Assembly: GCA_030615845.1 (NCBI GenBank)
Contig: JAUWYM010000055.1
Coordinates: 1-6,063, forward strand
Source: Thermoplasmatota archaeon
Lineage (GTDB): Archaea; Thermoplasmatota; E2; DHVEG-1
Direction of reading: 5' to 3'
Length of the DNA: 6,063 bases
Below, one piece after another: positions 1 to 4,803 of this stretch. Numbering within the stretch: the first letter of the stretch is position 1; every line of letters starts with the position of its first letter. The notes below the pieces were generated by a model. The model saw nothing but the letters and a program-made list of their open reading frames with translations, had not been told where the DNA came from and ran no database searches. Made by a program: the position numbers and the translations under genes.

Positions 1-29
1 TTGTACACATATAATGAAGAAAAATCTGA
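1..29 (+). repeat. 29-bp direct repeat, copy 1 (window edge)
   Basis: The first 29 bases (beginning TTGTACACATATAATG and ending AAAAATCTGA) recur exactly at 733-761 in the same orientation. The match ends at base 30 (t here, a at 762). Whether it extends further left cannot be seen, because this copy begins at the first base of the window. Here it lies inside the pfkB-like reading frame. Confidence 0.9.
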
Positions 30-464
30 TACCGATCCCGTCTCCCCAACCATAACATTTGCATGCTTTTTACCAAACTCCATTGCCGTAGTTATCGCAA
101 GTTTTCCATCTGATTTAACACCTGAGAGATCAACACCTTCTTTTTCTAAAAAATATTTGAGCAGATGTAATCCAAATCTATCTGTTCTACAGATCAAATG
201 TGATTTAACGTCTAGCCGGGCAAGAGCCAGAGCAGTATTGGCAGCATTACCACCTTGATGGATTCTTTGTTTTACACCCGGAAGATTTCCTCCACCCTGA
301 GAATATATATTTTTTATTGTATCAATTGTCCCTTCAAATTCATCGAAATATAAAAAATGATCAACAAAAAAATCAGGAAGTAATACTACATGTAAACCTG
401 ATAATTTTCTTACCTCTATCTCGTTAAGCCTCTCTAATAATCGTTTTTTTAAGGTCTTGTCCAT
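1..464 (-). CDS. PfkB-family carbohydrate/nucleoside kinase, N-terminal part (runs off the left edge)
   Basis: The minus strand is open from an ATG at 464-462 to the window edge, giving 154 codons with no stop. The protein begins MDKTLKKRLLERL. It shows the N-terminal half of the ribokinase/PfkB fold: a first strand ending in DFFVD (residues 31-35), where this family usually has a substrate-contacting aspartate; a GGG at 57-59; and QGGNAANTALALARL (70-84), which fits the start of PfkB signature 1. RTDRFG (93-98) and a GVDLSGV segment (110-116) follow, as usual in the family. The members phosphorylate sugars or nucleosides with ATP or ADP. The substrate cannot be read from this half, and the C-terminal catalytic aspartate/anion-hole motif lies outside the window. 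No Shine-Dalgarno precedes the ATG, but a TATA-like stretch sits about 25 bases upstream, which suggests leaderless mRNA. The last nine residues are encoded in a 29-bp repeat, so that end may be unreliable. Confidence 0.85.
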   Translation of the reverse strand, partial: MDKTLKKRLLERLNEIEVRKLSGLHVVLLPDFFVDHFLYFDEFEGTIDTIKNIYSQGGGNLPGVKQRIHQGGNAANTALALARLDVKSHLICRTDRFGLHLLKYFLEKEGVDLSGVKSDGKLAITTAMEFGKKHANVMVGETGSVSDFSSLYVY

Positions 465-470
465 ACTTTA

Positions 471-719
471 TCAGCAACAAGTATTATTTTTTATGTGTTT
501 TTTTTGCCAGTGCATCGTCGTCATAATTTCATCAACGAGCGCAATACCATCACATATGGATAATAGAACATTGCTTAATTATATCTTCGATTATAATTTC
601 AACTGAGACTCTCTTTCTGATGTCTGAGAAACAATTGTTCTGACATCGTTCTTATTTTCAAGAATTTTCCAGGAGGACGTAATTTCAGGATACGGCAAAA
701 AACTCAATCGATAGAAAAT
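471..719 (-). pseudogene. Possible decayed or frameshifted coding remnant upstream of the PfkB-like gene
   Basis: Three consecutive minus-strand stretches read like protein but lie in different frames. Codons from 719 to a TAA at 593-591 give a run including PYPEITSSWKILENKNDVRT. Codons from 651 to a TGA at 552-550 include RKRVSVEIIIEDIIKQCSII. Codons from 578 to a TGA at 473-471 include CDGIALVDEIMTTMHWQKK. Joined with two frame changes (near 600-625 and near 550-575), they would make one C-terminal domain ending nine bases before the pfkB ATG, as in an operon. None has a convincing start codon, and I do not recognise the family. The alternatives are a gene broken by indels in this assembly, a true pseudogene, or chance open frames in a spacer. 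The evidence is only the look of the translation, so confidence is low. Apart from this remnant, the spacer 465-814 holds only the promoters and the repeat listed separately. Confidence 0.3.
481..495 (-). promoter_or_regulatory. Candidate TATA box of the PfkB-like gene
   Basis: On the minus strand this reads CATAAAAAATAATAC, preceded by an A-rich run that could act as BRE. Its centre is about 25 bases before the ATG at 464, so transcription would start at or next to the start codon. That agrees with the lack of a Shine-Dalgarno sequence. It also lies inside the possible coding remnant, so if that gene were intact this promoter would be doubtful. Confidence 0.3.
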
Positions 720-727
720 TATATATA
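711..727 (+). promoter_or_regulatory. BRE/TATA promoter of the DUF6015-like gene
   Basis: A purine-rich BRE-like stretch ATAGAAAA (711-718) is followed directly by TTATATATA (719-727), close to an archaeal box A. Transcription would be expected near 745-752, leaving a leader of about 65 bases before the ATG at 815. The predicted start falls within the second copy of the 29-bp repeat. Confidence 0.55.
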
Positions 728-732
728 CTAGT

Positions 733-761
733 TTGTACACATATAATGAAGAAAAATCTGA
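733..761 (+). repeat. 29-bp direct repeat, copy 2 (DUF6015 leader)
   Basis: Exact match to bases 1-29, same orientation, lying just downstream of the TATA box at 719-727. It overlaps the predicted transcription start of the downstream gene. On the minus strand it reads SDFSSLYVY in the same way as the end of the pfkB-like fragment. Confidence 0.9.
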
Positions 762-814
762 AAGAAAGATAACGAATGTAGAATGAAAAGGTATTGAAAG
801 GAAAGGAATGTTTT

Positions 815-1216
815 ATGAATTTTATAACATTAGATGATTTATCAAAAGCCATATCAAATAGAGTAGGTATCGACATCGATGAGGCACAAAGAGATGCTGG
901 TTTTGTCATGGATATCTTTGGGTTTGATGATCGTGTTATCGATAACGTACTCGATCCTGAAGATAGACAGCTGTTTTACATCTTAGAAGAAGAAGGAATG
1001 CTTACTACAGAGAGAGAGGAAACCACACTGTATGACGGCAGAGAATGGCGAACGCATTACTGGCGACTGAGAAAAGACACAATCCTTAGATATTCAAGAG
1101 AAGCCAATGGGATAAGAAAATATCTTATTGATAAGAAACAACCAGTCAATGTATCAGATGAAGATATTTACGACACATTGGAAGAAGATCTGTGGACCAC
1201 GAGAAAGACAGACTGA
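815..1216 (+). CDS. DUF6015-like small protein, possible winged-helix fold
   Basis: A 133-residue soluble, acidic protein with no signal peptide or membrane segment. I recognise the pattern FGFDDRVIDNVL (35-46), then PEDRQLFYILEEEGML (48-63), TTEREE (64-69) and WRTHYWRL (78-85) as the DUF6015 family of Thermoplasmata-type archaea; this is from memory and not from a search. The helix-rich N-terminus followed by 'LEEEG.L' and a strand-turn-strand around TTLYDGREWRTHYW resembles a winged helix-turn-helix, so a regulatory or RNA-polymerase-associated role is possible but unproven. The C-terminus is rich in D and E. The start at 815 is preferred because GAAAGGAA (801-808) is a reasonable Shine-Dalgarno at the right distance; a TTG at 794 would add seven residues (MKGKECF) and absorb that site. 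T-tracts follow the stop, and it has its own promoter, so it is probably monocistronic. Confidence 0.8.
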   Translation: MNFITLDDLSKAISNRVGIDIDEAQRDAGFVMDIFGFDDRVIDNVLDPEDRQLFYILEEEGMLTTEREETTLYDGREWRTHYWRLRKDTILRYSREANGIRKYLIDKKQPVNVSDEDIYDTLEEDLWTTRKTD

Positions 1217-1227
1217 TAATCATACAT

Positions 1228-1264
1228 CTCTTTTATTTTTTATATCAATAAATATTCTTTTTTT
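1228..1264 (+). terminator. T-tract terminator after the DUF6015-like gene
   Basis: Two T-rich tracts, TCTTTTATTTTTTAT starting near 1228 and CTTTTTTTG ending near 1265, follow the stop at 1216 by 10-50 bases. Archaeal RNA polymerase terminates at such U-runs without needing a hairpin, and no clear hairpin precedes them. Confidence 0.5.
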
Positions 1265-1272
1265 GATAAAGT

Positions 1273-1281
1273 TAATAAATA
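1273..1281 (+). promoter_or_regulatory. Candidate TATA box of metK
   Basis: TAATAAATA lies after an A/G-containing stretch (GATAAAGT). It predicts a start near 1303 and a leader of about 30 bases that includes the Shine-Dalgarno AGGTGA at 1324-1329, four bases before the ATG. An alternative, CTTATAATA at 1301-1309, would give a nearly leaderless message and leave the Shine-Dalgarno unused, so the first is preferred. Confidence 0.4.
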
Positions 1282-1333
1282 TGGTTATGTTGTTGGTTTT
1301 CTTATAATACGGGGAATTTAATTAGGTGAGACT

Positions 1334-2524
1334 ATGACAAAAAGAAAGATACTTGTAAGTTCAGAATCAGTAACTGAAGGACATCCTGACAAAATGTGTG
1401 ATCTTATTTCAGATGCAATTCTTGATGAAGCAATACGACAGGATAAATACTCCCGTGTGGCAATCGAGACAGGAACAAAAAACGGTGGAGTCATGCTTTT
1501 TGGCGAAATGACGACAAAGGCCTATATAGACATACCGCGGGTAGTCAGAGAAGTCATAAAAGAAATAGGATATACGAAATCAGAATATGGTATCGAATGG
1601 GAAACTTGTTCTGTATGGGTTCAAATCACTGAACAAAGTCCAGATATTTCTCAAGGAGTTTCCGCTGGAAAAGGACTGCATAAAGAACAAGGAGCCGGTG
1701 ACCAAGGAATGATGTATGGATATGCATGCAATGAAACAAAAGAGCTTATGCCGCTTCCAATATCGCTTGCCCATAAACTTTCAAAAAAACTTTCAGATAT
1801 CAGGAAAAACAATGGTATTTCCTATCTACGACCTGATGGAAAATCCCAGGTTTCCATAGAATACGATAAAAAAGGTACGCCATTACGAGCAGATACCATT
1901 GTTGTATCGACACAGCATGATGGTGGAATCTCCCATGACAGAATAAGAAAGGACATCATTGAAAAGGTAATTGAACCAGTTTGCAGCGAATGGATAGACA
2001 AAGATACAATAATACATGTTAATCCTACAGGTGCGTTTGTTCGAGGAGGCCCTTATGCAGATGCAGGACTTACCGGAAGAAAAATAATCGTGGATACCTA
2101 CGGCGGGATTGGAAGACATGGCGGTGGTGCGTTCTCGGGAAAGGATCCAACAAAGGTGGATAGAAGCGCAGCGTATGCTGCACGATATATCGCTAAAAAT
2201 ATTGTTGCCTCAGGAATCGCTGATAAATGTGAAATTCAATTTGCCTATGCAATTGGAGTTGCAGAACCTGTTTCAATAAATATTGACTGCTTTGGAACAA
2301 ATAAAATTCCAATTGATGAGATAGAAAACCTTGTACGGGAGTTTTTCCCAATCAAACCAAGTGACATTATTGATGCACTTAATCTCAGAAGACCCATCTT
2401 TAAGAAAACAGCGGCATACGGTCATTTCGGCAGAGACGATCCTGATTTCACTTGGGAGAAAACAGATAAAGCAAAGCTTTTAGCAAAAGAAGCAGGATTA
2501 GAAGAAAAAGCTATTGAAGCATAA
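1334..2524 (+). CDS. metK: S-adenosylmethionine synthetase (methionine adenosyltransferase), bacterial type
   Basis: The enzyme makes S-adenosylmethionine from methionine and ATP, releasing phosphate and diphosphate, in the cytosol. At 396 residues it has the full length of the bacterial/eukaryotic MAT family. The features are in order: EGHPDK (15-20, ATP and metal site); QSPDISQGV (101-109, mobile loop over the active site); [11 protein letters not shown] (120-130), an exact match to MAT signature 1; DTYGG (254-258); GGGAFSGKD (263-271), an exact match to signature 2, with the phosphate-binding K and D; and the C-terminal [14 protein letters not shown] (362-375). The start is set by the Shine-Dalgarno AGGTGA at 1324-1329 and by the position of the conserved [12 protein letters not shown]. 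Most archaea carry a very divergent MAT of a separate family, so this form points to ancient transfer from bacteria. The gene looks monocistronic, with a promoter region before it and a T-tract after it. Confidence 0.97.
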   Translation: MTKRKILVSSESVTEGHPDKMCDLISDAILDEAIRQDKYSRVAIETGTKNGGVMLFGEMTTKAYIDIPRVVREVIKEIGYTKSEYGIEWETCSVWVQITEQSPDISQGVSAGKGLHKEQGAGDQGMMYGYACNETKELMPLPISLAHKLSKKLSDIRKNNGISYLRPDGKSQVSIEYDKKGTPLRADTIVVSTQHDGGISHDRIRKDIIEKVIEPVCSEWIDKDTIIHVNPTGAFVRGGPYADAGLTGRKIIVDTYGGIGRHGGGAFSGKDPTKVDRSAAYAARYIAKNIVASGIADKCEIQFAYAIGVAEPVSINIDCFGTNKIPIDEIENLVREFFPIKPSDIIDALNLRRPIFKKTAAYGHFGRDDPDFTWEKTDKAKLLAKEAGLEEKAIEA

Positions 2525-2526
2525 AA

Positions 2527-2549
2527 CTTTCTTTTCTTCTATTTTTTTT
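2527..2549 (+). terminator. T-tract terminator after metK
   Basis: A pyrimidine run beginning CTTTCTTTTC three bases after the metK stop ends in eight consecutive T (2542-2549). This fits the U-run terminators of archaea. There is no hairpin. Confidence 0.55.
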
Positions 2550-2561
2550 AAATTTCGTTAA

Positions 2562-2570
2562 CTTAAAGTA
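2562..2570 (+). promoter_or_regulatory. Weak candidate TATA box of the lipoprotein gene
   Basis: CTTAAAGTA lies about 30 bases before the ATG at 2600 and would give a very short leader. No Shine-Dalgarno is present (only AGAAG at 2588-2592). The match is poor; TTTAAATTT at 2547-2555 is an equal rival. It is listed because the metK terminator implies that a new promoter is needed here. Confidence 0.25.
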
Positions 2571-2599
2571 GATAGATAACGATTAAAAGAAGTATCACA

Positions 2600-3226
2600 A
2601 TGATTGCTGAAAAGAAAAAACACATAGGAATATCCATTATTCTTATACTTTTAGCACTTGTTTTATCCTCTGGATGCATTGATCTAACCTGTGCCTATGT
2701 TAAAGATTCAGCGGTTACTGACGGATGGTATGAAAATACAGCACTCAGAAACACAGGCATGCAATTTTTAGGACTTGAAAAATGGTGCAGTTCAACCTAT
2801 GAAATAAACGGTAAATATCCTGCATCACTCACGGTTACAACACTAAAAACACTTGTACTTGCTGATGAAAAAGAGATTCAGAAAAAAACAAGAGAAACAA
2901 TAGAAGAAACCTTTTTGAACAGCATACAATTCAATGAAAATACTTCTGGAGAGAGAACACTACAAAACAACCATAAAACAATATATATACTATATGAAGG
3001 CATCGATACAAAGAAAGATGAGAACGTAAAAATAATTGGTGAGGTTTGGAACTGCGGCACTTCTGGCACTTCTATCATATGCATTGGCGTTGCCTATGTC
3101 ACCAATAAAGAAATACCAGATGTTGAAAACACAGATAACTGGCAGAAGATTGTTATGGACCCCAGCGGAACAATTGATGGTGCTTTTGGAGAACAAGGTT
3201 TAATCGATAACGTCCATTGTCATTAG
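2600..3226 (+). CDS. Predicted secreted lipoprotein, unknown function
   Basis: I do not recognise the family. The 208-residue protein starts with a classic export signal: a lysine-rich stretch (residues 5-7), a hydrophobic core ISIILILLALVL (11-22), then SSGC, with Cys26 as the probable lipid-modified residue. The lipobox is imperfect because position -3 is serine and not L, V or I. The mature part has no further membrane segment and five more cysteines (31, 63, 152, 161, 207), which could form disulfides outside the cell. The middle (88-110) is a charged helix; the N-terminal mature region carries WYENTALRNTGMQFLGLEKW (43-62), which looks like a conserved block. It is probably anchored to the outer face of the membrane. 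The stop codon overlaps the stop of the convergent UPF0179 gene by four bases. A signal-anchor protein that is not lipidated is the alternative. Confidence 0.75.
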   Translation: MIAEKKKHIGISIILILLALVLSSGCIDLTCAYVKDSAVTDGWYENTALRNTGMQFLGLEKWCSSTYEINGKYPASLTVTTLKTLVLADEKEIQKKTRETIEETFLNSIQFNENTSGERTLQNNHKTIYILYEGIDTKKDENVKIIGEVWNCGTSGTSIICIGVAYVTNKEIPDVENTDNWQKIVMDPSGTIDGAFGEQGLIDNVHCH

Positions 3227-3648
3227 TCCATTAACTCGACCTTATAAAGCTCATGATCTGCGGGACATTCAATTTTTCCAAAAGTTTTCTTTATAACATA
3301 TGTTTTATCCTTCTGTAGAGTACTAGTGGTACATATCCCAAAAAAACTACATCCAATGTTTTTGCATTCTTGCCTTTCCACTGTTGTTTTTGTTCCTTCT
3401 GATAGCTTTTTTGTTACCGCTGCAATAAACGGTAGTTCACTCACTTCTACAATAACTGCGTTTCCTTCATGAACGTTACAGTTATGTTTTTTGTCACGAA
3501 TGTTTGTTATCGTATAGTTTCTTCCTGGTTTCAGATTAAAACATACTGTTTTGAGTTTACAGTTTTTACATTCACTGTTTGATCCAAGATACATAAACTC
3601 CATACCTTCAACTGCAAGTTTTTCACCAATGAGTGTTATAAGAACCAA
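3223..3648 (-). CDS. UPF0179 family cysteine-rich protein
   Basis: A 141-residue protein of the archaeal UPF0179 family, whose function is unknown. The N-terminal MVLITLIGEKLAVEGMEF is typical of the family and supports the TTG start at 3648, not the ATG 15 codons later. Eight cysteines fall into two sets: C27-x2-C30-x5-C36 plus C57, and C95-x4-C100-x5-C106 plus C128. Such paired four-cysteine sets suit zinc or iron-sulfur binding; that is an inference from spacing. The remaining sequence looks like a small beta-rich fold, with no signal peptide or membrane segment. The start lies one base after the egsA stop, and GGCGTGAT at the end of egsA resembles the archaeal Shine-Dalgarno GGTGAT, so it is almost certainly co-transcribed with egsA and translationally coupled to it. 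The 3' end overlaps the convergent lipoprotein gene by four bases. Confidence 0.88.
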   Translation of the reverse strand: MVLITLIGEKLAVEGMEFMYLGSNSECKNCKLKTVCFNLKPGRNYTITNIRDKKHNCNVHEGNAVIVEVSELPFIAAVTKKLSEGTKTTVERQECKNIGCSFFGICTTSTLQKDKTYVIKKTFGKIECPADHELYKVELMD

Positions 3649-3649
3649 T

Positions 3650-4744
3650 TTAGATCACGCCAGTTATTTTTGCAAGTTTCTTGGCTGCCTCTTTAGTCAA
3701 CCCTTGTTCACCAAGTATCGTATATCGTTCTGGTCGTATTTCTTGAGCGCAAAGGAGAGCCTCGATAATCTTTTTCTTTGGTATTCGTAGTTCTTTTGCA
3801 GTTGTAGGGGCACCAATAGTTTTTAAAAAATTCCGTATCTCCTCCCAATCCTCTCCATGAAGATACATCATCATGATCGCACCGACACCACATTGCTCTC
3901 CATGCAGTGCTTTTCCTGGAGCAATACGATCAAGCACATGGGAAAACATATGTTCTGAACCAGAAGCAGGTCTTGTAGTCCCGGCAACACTCATTGCAAC
4001 TCCGGATGTGATCATGCATTTCACAGCCTGCCAAACCGCCTCCTCAAAACCAGATCGGATATCTTCTGCTTTATAGAGGAGTAGTTTTGATGATGTTTCA
4101 GAAAGAGATGCGGCAAATGTGCTGAATTCTTCATTTTTTAACCGATGAGCAAGCTCCCAATCTTTTACAGCAGATAGATTCGAGATAACATCTGCGCATC
4201 CTGAGGCAAGCATTCGATAGGGAGCCTTTGAAATGATTGCGGTATCTGCAAGTATTGCCATTGGCGAGACAGCAGTTTTTGAAATGGATCCTTTTTTATC
4301 TTTTAGTGCGGCACGTGGTGACGCCATACCGTCATGAGCTGCTGATGTTGGGACACTAACATATAATTGAGAAAGTTCATAGGCTGCAAGTTTTGTCACA
4401 TCTATAACCGAACCACCTCCCACCCCTAGGAGAAACTCTGATTCGTATTTTTCTGTAGCTTTTATCACCTCATTGACTTCTTTCATCGTAGGCCATGCAA
4501 CATGAACATCTTTTTTCATGATTGGTGATGAAAGTACTATTGTGTTTATTTCATAGCTTGCACCTGAAAGCATCTTTGCAATTCTATCGCCAGAGATCTT
4601 TTTGGTGTTTTTATCAACAACAATTAATGCATTTTTACTTCGAGTAATACGTCGGCACATTCCTTTAATCTGATCTGTTGTGTTATGACCAACAATGACT
4701 TCTCTTGGAAACACCATTGTCTTATATTTTTTGAATTGTTCCAT
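3650..4744 (-). CDS. egsA: sn-Glycerol-1-phosphate dehydrogenase [NAD(P)+]
   Basis: The enzyme reduces dihydroxyacetone phosphate to sn-glycerol-1-phosphate with NAD(P)H. This is the step that fixes the stereochemistry of archaeal membrane lipids. With the ATG at 4744 the protein has 364 residues, a normal length. It shows GVGGGSVIDVTK (107-118, dinucleotide binding); VPTSAAHDGMASPRA (131-145); GCADVISN (182-189); RPASGSEHMFSH (258-269); and ALHGEQCGVG (279-288). The expected zinc ligands of this iron-type dehydrogenase superfamily are D185, H265 and H281, all present. The C-terminus (302-364) is helical. A TTG at 4753 would add three residues (MNI), but the ATG is favoured because a TATA box centred near 4776 places transcription start at about 4750, giving a message with almost no leader. 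There is no Shine-Dalgarno. It is the first gene of a pair with UPF0179 and diverges from the DUF63 gene across 59 bases. Confidence 0.96.
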   Translation of the reverse strand: MEQFKKYKTMVFPREVIVGHNTTDQIKGMCRRITRSKNALIVVDKNTKKISGDRIAKMLSGASYEINTIVLSSPIMKKDVHVAWPTMKEVNEVIKATEKYESEFLLGVGGGSVIDVTKLAAYELSQLYVSVPTSAAHDGMASPRAALKDKKGSISKTAVSPMAILADTAIISKAPYRMLASGCADVISNLSAVKDWELAHRLKNEEFSTFAASLSETSSKLLLYKAEDIRSGFEEAVWQAVKCMITSGVAMSVAGTTRPASGSEHMFSHVLDRIAPGKALHGEQCGVGAIMMMYLHGEDWEEIRNFLKTIGAPTTAKELRIPKKKIIEALLCAQEIRPERYTILGEQGLTKEAAKKLAKITGVI

Positions 4745-4771
4745 GATATTCAAATAAGTAAACCGCTGGTT

Positions 4772-4781
4772 TAATATATTA
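4772..4781. promoter_or_regulatory. Palindromic TATA box shared by divergent egsA and DUF63 genes
   Basis: TAATATATTA is a perfect 10-bp palindrome in the 59-bp gap between the two ATGs (4744 and 4804). Its centre is about 27 bases from the DUF63 ATG and about 32 from the egsA ATG, so one box could serve both directions with leaderless or nearly leaderless messages. On the egsA side the upstream flank is A-rich (GAAAAAA read on the minus strand, 4782-4788), a good BRE. On the DUF63 side the flank (GCTGGT) is a poor BRE, which predicts stronger egsA transcription. Confidence 0.5.
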
Positions 4782-4803
4782 TTTTTTCTTTGTTGCGCTG
4801 CTA

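Noticed and set aside
1..258. Plus-strand open frame of 85 codons at the left edge
   Set aside because: It lies entirely antisense to the PfkB-like gene, whose motifs are clear; it is a shadow frame.
619..647. Inverted repeat GATGTC...GACATC with a central AACAATTGTT
   Set aside because: The stem is only six bases, the inner palindrome is out of register, and the region may be coding on the minus strand, so it is not supported as an RNA or operator.
670..677. Strong Shine-Dalgarno-like AGGAGG with no gene
   Set aside because: No start codon follows within about 15 bases on the plus strand, so it is not a ribosome binding site.
685..909. Minus-strand frame of 74 codons across the DUF6015 promoter
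   Set aside because: It is antisense to the DUF6015 start and its promoter, its product is low-complexity and rich in F and S, and no initiation signal is seen.
935..946. 12-bp perfect palindrome GTTATCGATAAC, partly shared with 3208-3215
   Set aside because: It is inside a conserved coding stretch (RVIDNV) and the similarity to the other site is short enough to be chance.
1580..2119. Two minus-strand frames within metK (64 and 78 codons)
   Set aside because: They are antisense to an intact gene with full family motifs and have no promoter or Shine-Dalgarno of their own.
3551..4076. Plus-strand frames opposite UPF0179 and egsA, and a minus-strand frame at 3708-3893
   Set aside because: They are shadows of two well-identified genes.
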